Shown: positions 1-6,881 of the stretch, piece by piece
How positions within the stretch are numbered: the stretch's first letter is position 1
Layout: every line of letters starts with the position of its first letter
Source of the DNA: Odoribacteraceae bacterium
Lineage (GTDB): Bacteria > Bacteroidota > Bacteroidia > Bacteroidales > Marinifilaceae
Length of the DNA: 10,655 nt
NCBI GenBank assembly: GCA_031259905.1
Contig: JAIRKS010000193.1
Coordinates: 1-10,655 of the forward strand
Direction of reading: 5' to 3'
Position numbers and translations under genes: made by a program
Notes under the pieces: generated by a model
Database searches by the model: none
What the model was told of the DNA's origin: nothing
The model's input: the letters and a program-made list of their open reading frames with translations, nothing else

Positions 1-464
1 CCGTCCGGCAGCACGGGGCCGAAGATACGAAGGAGATCAAGGTGAAGGTAGGCGCGTAACCCCTTTGCCTCGCCGACGATCAGGTTATAATGCGGCAGGG
101 TTTCGGGCGTCCATTTCCCGGCATGACCGAGTAACAGGTTGAGGTTGGCGATGGTCTCGTACATCTTGCTCCACGTGCTGGAAAGACGTCCGACGACGTT
201 CGCGTCATCGTACTTGAAGTTAAAAAACTCGCTTCGTTCGTCCCAGTACCTCACGATCTCGTCGGGGAATCCCGCGGTGAGTTCCATGCCGTAGGTGGCG
301 GGCGATGTCAACAGGCTATAACTTCCCGCGAGTGTCTCGTGGAAGCCTCGCTCGTCTTCAAACATCTTGTCCTCGTCTACTTCCCCGAGCGGGACGACGT
401 CTAACCAGTCGTTGCACGACGCGAGGGGGAAAAGGAACGCGAGCATGTAATATATTTTTTTCAT
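1..464 (-). CDS. SusD/RagB-family outer-membrane nutrient-binding lipoprotein (N-terminal part, runs off the left edge)
   Basis: The first 154 residues are visible, from an ATG at 464; the rest lies beyond base 1. The start reads MKKIYYMLAFLFPLASCNDW, a short lipoprotein signal peptide with the lipobox LASC and lipidated Cys17. It continues with DWLDVVPLGEVDEDKMF, the characteristic opening of mature SusD-like proteins. Residues around 40-150 (FHETLAGSYSLLTSP, WSKMYETIANLNLLL, GEAKGLRAYLHLDLLRIFG) match the helical TPR-like core of the family, including the typical 'A-LRA-HLDLLR-FGP' helix. SusD proteins sit on the cell surface as a lid on their SusC transporter and capture substrate. The gene starts 6 bases after the susC stop, so the pair is almost certainly co-transcribed. 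There is no strong Shine-Dalgarno, which is normal in this phylum. The family is certain; the ligand is unknown because the binding residues are mostly off the window. Confidence 0.95.
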   Translation of the reverse strand, partial: MKKIYYMLAFLFPLASCNDWLDVVPLGEVDEDKMFEDERGFHETLAGSYSLLTSPATYGMELTAGFPDEIVRYWDERSEFFNFKYDDANVVGRLSSTWSKMYETIANLNLLLGHAGKWTPETLPHYNLIVGEAKGLRAYLHLDLLRIFGPVLPD

Positions 465-470
465 GGCGTG

Positions 471-3400
471 TCAGAAATTAAGATTAAGAGAGAAGGTAAA
501 TTGTCGGGCGAAGGGATAATCAATCCCCCGCTCCCGTTTCACGGTCGACAGGTAGAAGAGATTCGAGGTGTTCAGGCCCGCGCGAGCGCTGGAAATACCC
601 CACTGCTCGAGGAATGCCGGGGAGAAACGGTAGGAAAGGGAGATATTACTTAACTCCAGGTAATTGTTGTCCTGCACGAAGCGGCTCGTCGCGTAGGAGA
701 CGCTCCTGTCGGCAATGTCCTTGTAGAAGGAGACGTCACCCGGCTTCCGCCACCGTTCTTTCAGCACGCGGGCGTCGGCGTTGGTAAACGGGGAAGCGCC
801 CTCGACGCGTTCGGAAAGGGTGGTGTTGTAGACCTGTCCGCCGAAGGCGTAACGCGTTAGGATATTCAGCGAGAATTGTCGCCATACCAGGTTGGTAGCG
901 ATATTCCCTTCCAGCGAGGGTTCAGTGTCCCCGGCGATGACCTTATCGCGATAATCCCATTCCTCGGTGATCGCGTTTGAACGGGTGAGGAAGAGTTCTT
1001 TCCCGGAGGCGGGGTTGATACCGAGGGAACGAACGACCTTGATCGCCGTGCGGGACTCCCCCTCCTCGTACATGGAGATGGGACGCTGTAAGGCGGCGGC
1101 GTCAGCGTTGACGTGACTCTCGGTGTTGAGGGCCGCGAGCACGTTACTGATCTTCTCCACGCGGTTCTTGTTGCGCGTACCGCTGACGTTCACGGCCCAG
1201 TCCAACGTGGGCTGCCGGATGATGACGGCGCTGAGGTCGAACTCGAATCCCCGGTTACTCTGCTCCCCGAAGTTCTCCGTGTAGGTAACAAAACCGAGGG
1301 AAGGGGGAACGCTGACGGGAAGCAACAGCTGGTCCGTGCGCTCGTTGTAATAATCGAAGCGGAAGGTCAGCCGGCGTTTTAACGCCTCGATGTCCACGCC
1401 GATGTTTCTCTTCATGCTTTGTTGCCACTCCAGGAACTTGTTCCCGTACCCGACGAAGACGGCCCCGGTGGCGCGGTAGTAGAAGTTCGACGAGCTATAC
1501 TTCAACATCGTCTTGGCCATGTAGGGATCAAACTGCTGATTGCCGGTGACGCCGATGGATGCTCGCAGGGTCAACCGCTCGAAGAACTTTCCCTGCATGA
1601 ACGTTTCGTTGTTGACGTTCCAGCCGATGCCGGCAGACCAGAGCGGGGAGAAGCGTCGTTCCTTCCCGTATTTCGACGACCCGTCGACGCGTCCGGAGAG
1701 GTCAACGAAGTAGCGGTTATCGTGGGAGTAGTTGATATTCCCCAGCCACCCGATGATCCGGTCAGTTCCTTCCACCCCGTTGGGACTACTGCCTTCCGGG
1801 TAGCTCGTGGCGAACCAGATCTCGTCGAAACGTTCGTCGAGGAATCCGCTACCGGCGAGCGAGCGCTCGCTGCTCCTGTTTTGCATGATGTTCACGCCGA
1901 TACCGCTATAGAGGAGGTGCTTCCCGATCCCGAGCGAGTAGGTCAGGGTGCTGTTCACGTTGTACGAGAACCCGCGCGTGTTCGTGACGGTATAGCTTCC
2001 CCTCTGGAGAGGGTCTTCCTTGTCGACGAATAACGTGTGCTCCGGGGAGATGTACTTGTCCTTGTCACCGATCGTCTTCGTCATCGCCAGCGCTCCCTTG
2101 TAACGAAGCTCCGGGGTGATGAAGTAGTCCACGCTGAGATTATTCACGATGCTCGTGATTTGCTCTTGATCCTTGTACGGGAGGCTCGCGTTGTAGAGCG
2201 GGTTGCTGTACTGCGATGCTTTCGCGTTCGGCGCGGAGCGGTGCACGGGGTAAGTGGCGATCAGCTTCCCGTTCTCGTCGCGCGGGGCGTTGTACGGGTT
2301 GGCCTTGGCGTAGTCCGAGAAGGAGCCGTAGGGGGAGTTCTTCACGTTCGTCACCCCGTAGGAGAAGCTCTCGCGGATGCTCAATTTGCCCCGTACCCGG
2401 TAGGTGAGATCAAAGGAGAGTCCGAGGTTCTCGCGGAAGGACTTCTTGATGACGCCGCCATTTTTCCCGTAGTTAACGTTCAAACCGTAGACCACGGCTC
2501 CCGTTCCCCCTTCCGCGTAAATGGAGTGGGAGTGCGAGAGGGCATTGCGCGTGGGCTGGGCGAGCCAATCGGTGTTCACCCCCCTGGCGATGTTGGCCTT
2601 GTAGTATTCGAGCTGTTGATCCCGCACGTGTTGCTCCGCGGGGCTGGTCGACGAGAACAGACCGGCCGCGATCTCGTAGTCTAACTTCTCGCGGGCGTCC
2701 AGCAGGTCATACCCCGACAGGTCGGCAGCGGACAGGCTGGTACGGTTAGCGTAAGAGATGGAGAAATCCCCGCTCGCCGGGCGACGCGTCTCGATGACCA
2801 CGACGCCGCTTGCTGCGCGCGAGCCGTAGTGTATCGTGGCGGAGGCGTCTTTCAAGATGTTCAGGCTCTCGATCCGGTCCAGGTCCATGTCGAAGACTTG
2901 CTGCAACGAGACCTCGTACCCGTCCACGATAAAGGTCGGGATGTTGCTGTTCCCCATGAAACTGCTCTCGCCGCGGACGAAGAAGTCGGGGAGGGTATTC
3001 GGGTCGGAGCCGCGGTCGTTGTCCTCGCGTATCTTGAACGACGGGTCGATCATCTGGAGGGCCGACAGCAAGTTCGCGTTCCCGAACGCGCGCAACTCTT
3101 CCCGTTTCACGGAGGTGAATGCTCCCGTGAAGGAGTTCTTCGAGCGTTCGAAATAGGCGGTGACGACGACCTCGTTGATGGCCGTGTTCTCCTCTTCCAG
3201 CCGGACGTTGATGGCGTCCCGGTCTCCCACGGTGATTTCTTGCGCGACCGTGCCGATAAACGAGAAGCGAAGCACGTTCTTCCCGTCATCCGGCACGACG
3301 AGCGAGTACTTCCCTGCCACGTCGGTGGCCACGCCCTGGTTCGTCCCGACGAGCCGGACGGTCACGCCGGACAGCGGGAGTCCCTCCGCGTCCGTGACCA

Positions 3401-3770
3401 CGCCGGAGATGGTTCTCTTGCCGGTGGCCCGCGGGCGGTTTTCTTTACGGATGACGATCGTTTGGTTGTTCACGGAATAAGTCAGGCCCGTGTCGCGGAG
3501 ACAATCGGCGAGGATTTCGTCGATCGTTGCCTCCCGGAAGTTCACGTCTCGTCTCTCGACGCCGGCCAAGTCAGGATCGCTGTACACGAAGTCGTGGGCC
3601 GAGATTCGCTTGATCTCGTTGATGATTTCCTTGAGTGAGGCGTTTCGCAAGCTCAGGCTTAACCTCTCCTCCTGCTGCGCGAGGGCTTCCCGGGGAAGTC
3701 CCGTGACCAGGATCGCCAGGAAGAGGAATAGAAATCTCCTCTTCCACGGAATAATTCGTTTTTTCTGCAT
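471..3770 (-). CDS. SusC/RagA-family TonB-dependent outer-membrane transporter with N-terminal STN signalling domain
   Basis: This is a 1099-residue protein. It has a signal peptide (residues 1-31, basic start, FLFLFLAILVTG core, cleavage after ALA), an STN domain (about 38-108, LSLRNASLKEIINEIKR to NNQTIVIRK), a carboxypeptidase-regulatory-like beta-sandwich (about 119-195, ISGVVTDAEGLPLSGVTVRL), a plug domain (about 205-335, with the SusC hallmarks FIVDGYEV and IESLNILKDASATIHYGSRAASGVVVIET), then a long beta-barrel ending in FTFSLNLNF with the terminal Phe expected for Bam-dependent insertion. The family imports glycans or peptides across the outer membrane using TonB energy. The STN domain marks the subset that signals substrate arrival to a FecR-type anti-sigma factor, which fits the fecR gene just upstream. 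susD follows after 6 bases. The reading frame is intact and of usual length. The start at 3770 is favoured by the complete signal peptide and an A-rich leader. Substrate unknown. Confidence 0.97.
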   Translation of the reverse strand: MQKKRIIPWKRRFLFLFLAILVTGLPREALAQQEERLSLSLRNASLKEIINEIKRISAHDFVYSDPDLAGVERRDVNFREATIDEILADCLRDTGLTYSVNNQTIVIRKENRPRATGKRTISGVVTDAEGLPLSGVTVRLVGTNQGVATDVAGKYSLVVPDDGKNVLRFSFIGTVAQEITVGDRDAINVRLEEENTAINEVVVTAYFERSKNSFTGAFTSVKREELRAFGNANLLSALQMIDPSFKIREDNDRGSDPNTLPDFFVRGESSFMGNSNIPTFIVDGYEVSLQQVFDMDLDRIESLNILKDASATIHYGSRAASGVVVIETRRPASGDFSISYANRTSLSAADLSGYDLLDAREKLDYEIAAGLFSSTSPAEQHVRDQQLEYYKANIARGVNTDWLAQPTRNALSHSHSIYAEGGTGAVVYGLNVNYGKNGGVIKKSFRENLGLSFDLTYRVRGKLSIRESFSYGVTNVKNSPYGSFSDYAKANPYNAPRDENGKLIATYPVHRSAPNAKASQYSNPLYNASLPYKDQEQITSIVNNLSVDYFITPELRYKGALAMTKTIGDKDKYISPEHTLFVDKEDPLQRGSYTVTNTRGFSYNVNSTLTYSLGIGKHLLYSGIGVNIMQNRSSERSLAGSGFLDERFDEIWFATSYPEGSSPNGVEGTDRIIGWLGNINYSHDNRYFVDLSGRVDGSSKYGKERRFSPLWSAGIGWNVNNETFMQGKFFERLTLRASIGVTGNQQFDPYMAKTMLKYSSSNFYYRATGAVFVGYGNKFLEWQQSMKRNIGVDIEALKRRLTFRFDYYNERTDQLLLPVSVPPSLGFVTYTENFGEQSNRGFEFDLSAVIIRQPTLDWAVNVSGTRNKNRVEKISNVLAALNTESHVNADAAALQRPISMYEEGESRTAIKVVRSLGINPASGKELFLTRSNAITEEWDYRDKVIAGDTEPSLEGNIATNLVWRQFSLNILTRYAFGGQVYNTTLSERVEGASPFTNADARVLKERWRKPGDVSFYKDIADRSVSYATSRFVQDNNYLELSNISLSYRFSPAFLEQWGISSARAGLNTSNLFYLSTVKRERGIDYPFARQFTFSLNLNF

Positions 3771-3777
3771 AATTTTG
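3770..3777 (+). promoter_or_regulatory. Candidate plus-strand -7 box, antisense to the susC start
   Basis: TAATTTTG fits the Bacteroidota housekeeping -7 consensus TAnnTTTG exactly and lies in a short AT-rich patch. Transcription would start near 3784 and run antisense to the susC leader. No convincing -33 TTTG is seen about 20 bases upstream, and the box overlaps the susC start codon region, which is AT-rich anyway. Weak on its own. Confidence 0.2.
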
Positions 3778-3881
3778 CTTGTTTTAATTTGACATGATCA
3801 CCCGTGCTACCGGGTGTTATCGTGTGAGCTGCCCGGGTTCGTTGCCCGCGGCAGCTTTTCACTTCTAATGGAGGGGGGCGA
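3771..3881 (-). promoter_or_regulatory. fecR-susC intergenic leader with two hairpins
   Basis: These 111 bases separate the fecR stop from the susC start. They contain two inverted repeats. The first is at 3827-3837 pairing with 3845-3856 (an 11-bp stem with one bulged base, loop about 7). The second is at 3799-3804 pairing with 3811-3816 (CACCCG/CGGGTG, six-base loop). The last 30 bases before the susC ATG are AT-rich, which is usual for translation initiation in this phylum. I see no TAnnTTTG box on the minus strand, so susC may be transcribed from upstream of fecR or from an ECF-sigma promoter that I cannot recognise by eye. A regulatory role for the hairpins is inference. Confidence 0.45.
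3827..3860 (+). terminator. Candidate Rho-independent terminator on the plus strand
   Basis: A GC-rich stem (AGCTGCC-CGGG pairing with CCCG-GGCAGCT, one bulged base, loop TTCGTTG) is followed on the plus strand by TTTTC. The T-run is short. On the minus strand the same stem is followed by CACACG rather than T residues, so it would not act as a terminator between fecR and susC. If real, it would end a short RNA antisense to the susC leader. Confidence 0.3.
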
Positions 3882-5039
3882 TCACAGGATAGTGATCGTG
3901 TTATCGTCGTACTCGAAGCGGATCTTTCCCGTGGCTTCCAGGAGGTGCAGTACCTCGACGACGCTCCCGTGCCGCTTCATGTTGAGCGAGAAGGGCAGCG
4001 CGCGCGTCTCGTCGCGCTTGAAGACCACGTCGAAGGGATACCAGCGGCACACGTCCCTCAGGATCGTTTCCAGCGGGACGTTGTCGTACACCAGCCGTCC
4101 TTCCTTCCAGCCCAGGAAATACGACGGGATTGCCGGCAGCGTCTCCAGCGTCCCCGCCTGCTTGTCGTACACGCCTCGCGTGTTCGGGACGAGGGAGATC
4201 ACGCGGTCGCCGACGCGCAGGTTGATCGCCCCGCTCTCGAGCACGGCCTGGATGACCGGCTCGTCCTCTCGCGCGCGGACGCCGAACGTGGTGCCCGTCA
4301 CCTCCACCCGGGCCGGCCCGGCATGTACCGTGAAAGGCCGCCGTTCGTCCTTGCTCACGTTAAAGTAAGCCTCTCCCTTCAGGTACACCTCGCGGCGCTC
4401 GCCGGGGAACGCGGCGGGATAGCCCAGCTCCGTCCCGGCGTTCAGGTAGACGATCGTTTGATCGGGGAGCGTCAGCACGTACTCCCCGCCGCGGGGCACC
4501 CGGAGGAGGTGCAGCCCGCCGTCGCCGCCCGCCTGGCGGGGGTAGGATAACGACGTGTCGCTCGTCTCCATGCCGGGACGGGCGGACGCGAGAGCGTTCA
4601 ACGCGGACTTGTCCCCCAGGTCGACCAACGAGCCGTCCGGCAGGAGCAGCGTGGGGGAAGCGACCGCGAGGGGCACTCCCGCGGGAGAAACGACCGCGTG
4701 ACGCGAGGAAAAGTGGTATATCACGCCCGCCGTCGCGAGGAACAGCGCGACGGCCGCCGCGCGTATCGCCACGCGACGGGTTGCCTTCTTCCTGTCGATT
4801 CGCCGGCGGAGCGCCTGCCATGCCTGCCGCTCCTCCTCTTCCGGGTAGACGAAGCGGCGGATGGACTCCCCGACGTGTTCCATCGAGGTCACCCGGCGGA
4901 AGAGCGCCTCGTTTCGCGGGGAGGCCCCGCGCCACCGTTCCAGTGCCTTGTTGCCTGCCTCGTCCAGCTCCCCGCGGAGGTAGCGAGCCAGTAAAGTTTC
5001 GATAGATCCTTCTTTAAACATGTTCTTCTCGTCTTTCAT
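3882..5039 (-). CDS. FecR-family anti-sigma factor (transmembrane signal transducer) with DUF4974-type C-terminal domain
   Basis: The protein is 385 residues from the ATG at 5039; a second ATG at 5021 is possible. Residues about 1-60 form the cytoplasmic sigma-binding helical part (IETLLARYLRGELDEAGNKALERW). A basic stretch (RRRIDRKKATRR) precedes one membrane helix at about 92-110. A periplasmic FecR domain spans about 181-277 (VPRGGEYVLTLPDQTIVYLN, EVYLKGEAYFNVS, VTGTTFGVRA), and the C-terminal domain seen in Bacteroidota FecR proteins spans about 313-383 (YDNVPLETILRDVCRWYPFDV). Such proteins hold an ECF sigma factor and release it when the STN domain of a TonB receptor signals. The susC gene with an STN domain lies 111 bases downstream, so the two should be partners. 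The expected neighbouring sigma gene is missing. The frame stays open upstream through the repeat array to 5213 and beyond, but only with non-ATG starts; I reject that extension because the family starts near 5039. Confidence 0.94.
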   Translation of the reverse strand: MKDEKNMFKEGSIETLLARYLRGELDEAGNKALERWRGASPRNEALFRRVTSMEHVGESIRRFVYPEEEERQAWQALRRRIDRKKATRRVAIRAAAVALFLATAGVIYHFSSRHAVVSPAGVPLAVASPTLLLPDGSLVDLGDKSALNALASARPGMETSDTSLSYPRQAGGDGGLHLLRVPRGGEYVLTLPDQTIVYLNAGTELGYPAAFPGERREVYLKGEAYFNVSKDERRPFTVHAGPARVEVTGTTFGVRAREDEPVIQAVLESGAINLRVGDRVISLVPNTRGVYDKQAGTLETLPAIPSYFLGWKEGRLVYDNVPLETILRDVCRWYPFDVVFKRDETRALPFSLNMKRHGSVVEVLHLLEATGKIRFEYDDNTITIL

Positions 5040-5350
5040 GATATAAAAACACGATACCCCCCCGCGGGTGTAATACACGGGGCACGTTTTTTCTCCGTTT
5101 CCACGAAATCGCGACGACTTTTCGCGCACACGCGAAGGCTTGCCGCGAACTCGCGGCGACGTTTCGCGCACACGCGAAGGCTTGCCGCGAACTCGCGGCG
5201 ACGCTTCGCGCACACGCGAAGGCTTGCCGCGAACTCGCGGCGACGCTTCGCGTGCACGCGAAGGCTTGCCGCGAGTTCGCGGCGACGCTTCGCGTGCACG
5301 CGAATGGCTTTTACCCTAAAAAAAGTTGACTCACAAAAGAGGTGCCTCGG
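5040..5350. other. 311-bp non-coding region between the small membrane protein gene and fecR
   Basis: On the minus strand, this region holds first about 45 bases of AT-rich sequence with a run of seven T (5318-5324 on the plus strand read as A). Next comes the 42-bp repeat array (5100-5304). Last is a 60-base spacer ending at the fecR ATG. No ECF sigma gene, tRNA or recognisable promoter consensus was found. The T-run is not preceded by a clear stem, so I do not call a terminator. The promoter for fecR, if separate, should lie in this stretch, either before the array or in the last 60 bases. Confidence 0.6.
5100..5304. repeat. 42-bp tandem repeat array; each unit carries two 16-nt hairpins
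   Basis: Four full units (5121-5162, 5163-5204, 5205-5246, 5247-5288), a fifth half unit (5289-5304) and a degenerate half unit (5100-5120) repeat with an exact 42-base period. Each unit, read on the plus strand, has the form hairpin A (TTCGCG, four-base loop, CGCGAA), spacer GGCTT, hairpin B (GCCGCG, four-base loop, CGCGGC), then spacer GACGC or GACGT. The stems are identical in all full units. Loops differ: A is CACA in units 1-3 and TGCA in units 4-5, while B is AACT in units 1-3 and AGTT in unit 4. The period is a multiple of three, so the frames stay open and give spurious Arg-rich repeat peptides. Function unknown; it would form a strongly structured leader RNA ahead of fecR if transcribed. 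Confidence 0.95.
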
Positions 5351-5551
5351 TTAGCGCTCTCCCTTCCTTCGTCGCCGCGCGGCGAGCAAGTACAGCACCA
5401 GCTTGATCCCGAGCAGGAGGAGCACGCACCACGCGAAAGTCCCCCAGCCCGTCCACTCGAGCACTCCCGTGTAGCCGTTCTCCCGGTAATCGATCATCCG
5501 GAGAATGGCCCATGCCATCCCGATGGCAAGAAAAAACCTGACTATTTTCAT
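5351..5551 (-). CDS. Small two-helix membrane protein, function unknown
   Basis: This ORF is 66 residues from the ATG at 5551, beginning MKIVRFFLAIGMAWAILRM. It has two hydrophobic segments (about residues 4-20 and 38-58, FAWCVLLLLGIKLVLYLLAA) joined by a polar linker with YRENGYTGVLEWTGWG, and it ends in a basic tail RRRRKGER. The charge pattern suggests that the tail is cytoplasmic and the protein is a helical hairpin in the inner membrane. An upstream in-frame ATG at 5575 would add eight residues, but it falls inside the promoter box at 5573-5580. The ATG at 5551 has AGGA just before it and is preferred. The gene lies 58 bases downstream of the permease gene and about 310 bases before fecR. 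I do not recognise the family and cannot assign a role; it may be a separate transcription unit. Confidence 0.65.
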   Translation of the reverse strand: MKIVRFFLAIGMAWAILRMIDYRENGYTGVLEWTGWGTFAWCVLLLLGIKLVLYLLAARRRRKGER

Positions 5552-5572
5552 GTTCCTGGTGTTAATACCGGA

Positions 5573-5580
5573 CAAAGATA
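5573..5580 (-). promoter_or_regulatory. Bacteroidota -7 promoter box before the small membrane protein gene
   Basis: On the minus strand this reads TATCTTTG, an exact fit to the TAnnTTTG consensus of the primary sigma factor in Bacteroidota. It is the only such match I found on the minus strand in the window. It predicts a transcript start near 5566 and a leader of about 15 bases before the ATG at 5551. A good -33 TTTG is not visible; the region upstream is GC-rich with a small CGGGAA/TTCCCG inverted repeat directly before the box. Confidence 0.5.
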
Positions 5581-5609
5581 CGGGAATTTTCCCGCGTGCA
5601 CGCCCACGC

Positions 5610-6866
5610 CTAACCCCGGCAGTCAGCGAACCGTCGCACTGCCCGCGCGACGATGAAACAGGGAATCGTGCAGAGCATGATCCAGAGAAAAAATACCGGG
5701 TAACCGGTCGCCTCCTGTACCCAGCCGGAAAACATACCGGGTAGCATCAGTCCCAGCGCCATGAACCCGGTGCAGAGGGCATAGCGGGCCGTCCTCCCCG
5801 GGCCGTCGCTGAACAAGATCATGAACAGGGTGTAAGCCGTGAAACCAAAACCGTAACCGAACTGCTCGACCGCCACGCAAGAGGAGATCAACCACGTCTC
5901 CGCGGGACGCGACAGGGAAAGGTACACGTAAACGAGATTCGGGAGGTTCATCGCGAGCGTCATCCACCAGATGCAGCGGCGAAAACCCAGGCGGGAGAGG
6001 AGCACGCCGCCGGTGATCCCGCCGGTGGTCAACGCGAGCAATCCCACCGTCCCGTACGCCAAACCGTACCCGGCGGTGGTCATCCCGAGTCCCCCCCGCG
6101 AGAGATCATCCAGCAGGAACGGGGGGGCGATCTTCGACAACTGCGCCTCGGAAAAACGAAAGAGAAGGAGAAACGCCAGGGCAGGGAGTATCCCCGGCGA
6201 GCGGAAAAACGAGATGAACGTCTCCAGAAATCCCCGCCTTTCCCCGGCGACCGGCGGGACGTCGCGACGGGGACGGGGAAGGAAGAACGCGTGGTATAAC
6301 GCCAAGAGAAGGAGAAGGGCAGCCAGCAGGAGAAAGGTAACGGACCAGGCCGCATGGATTCCCCCGCCGGCGGACGACCGCGTGTAGCGATCCTCGAGGA
6401 AACCGGCCAGCACGACAGCCCCTCCCTGGCCCGCGAGCATGGCCACGCGGTAGAACGTGTTGCGCCACCCGACGAAGAACGCCTGTCGGCGCTCGTCAAG
6501 CCCCAGCATGTAGAACCCGTCGGCGGCAATGTCGTGCGTGGCCGAGCTGAAGGCGACCAGCCAAAGGAAGACCAGCGTGTAACGCACCGCGCCCGACGCG
6601 GGAATCGAGAGAGCAACACCGGCGAGCGCCGCGCCCGTCAGGAATTGAGCGACGACAATCCAGCGCCGCTTCGTGCCGAGCATCTCCACGACGGGACTCC
6701 ATAGCGGCTTGATCACCCACGGCAGGTGAAGCCAACCGGTGTAGAAGGCGATCTCGGCGTTCGACAGGCCGAGGCGCTTGTACAGGACGACCGAGAGCGT
6801 GACGACGATGGCGTTCGGCAAGCCTTGAGCGAAGTACAGCGAGGGAATCCACGACCAGGGTTTCAT
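5610..6866 (-). CDS. AmpG-like major-facilitator permease, probable muropeptide/anhydro-sugar importer
   Basis: This 418-residue protein has about 12 hydrophobic segments and no signal peptide. Features that recall AmpG-type permeases are the opening WIPSLYFAQGLPNAIV, the segment HLPWVIKPLWSPVVEMLGTKRRW (about 47-69) and the very typical SSATHDIAADGFYMLGL (about 107-123), in which the Asp residues within the membrane segment match the AmpG 'SATQDIA-DAY' motif. AmpG carries GlcNAc-anhydroMurNAc peptides from the periplasm to the cytoplasm for cell-wall recycling. The gene begins 15 bases after the SpoIID-like gene and is the last gene of the four-gene operon. The neighbouring SpoIID-like protein supports a peptidoglycan-related substrate. 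It could instead carry another disaccharide, since AmpG-like proteins in this phylum are diverse; the family is firm, the substrate is inferred. Confidence 0.85.
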   Translation of the reverse strand: MKPWSWIPSLYFAQGLPNAIVVTLSVVLYKRLGLSNAEIAFYTGWLHLPWVIKPLWSPVVEMLGTKRRWIVVAQFLTGAALAGVALSIPASGAVRYTLVFLWLVAFSSATHDIAADGFYMLGLDERRQAFFVGWRNTFYRVAMLAGQGGAVVLAGFLEDRYTRSSAGGGIHAAWSVTFLLLAALLLLLALYHAFFLPRPRRDVPPVAGERRGFLETFISFFRSPGILPALAFLLLFRFSEAQLSKIAPPFLLDDLSRGGLGMTTAGYGLAYGTVGLLALTTGGITGGVLLSRLGFRRCIWWMTLAMNLPNLVYVYLSLSRPAETWLISSCVAVEQFGYGFGFTAYTLFMILFSDGPGRTARYALCTGFMALGLMLPGMFSGWVQEATGYPVFFLWIMLCTIPCFIVARAVRRFADCRG

Positions 6867-6881
6867 TGTCGTCAGGCGCGT

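Noticed and set aside
1113..3638. Several plus-strand open frames of 89-269 residues opposite susC
   Set aside because: They are mirror frames of a well-supported susC gene, with no recognisable domain and no initiation signals.
5036..5299. 87-residue Arg-rich repeat protein (AKRRREFAASLRV) across the array
   Set aside because: It exists only because the repeat period is a multiple of three; it has a non-ATG start and its end overlaps the fecR start.
5100..5304. CRISPR array
   Set aside because: The intervals between hairpins are constant 5-base spacers, not unique 30-40 bp spacers, and no cas gene is present.
5312..5345. Terminator after the small membrane protein gene, using the run of seven T
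   Set aside because: No stem directly precedes the T-run; only a 4-bp GAGG/CCTC inverted repeat lies further upstream.
5593..5603. CGCGTGCACGC near the permease stop, shared with hairpin A of array units 4-5
   Set aside because: Related CGCGTGCA words occur elsewhere in the window in coding DNA (near 7216, 9887, 10444), so the match is probably composition, not a stray repeat copy.
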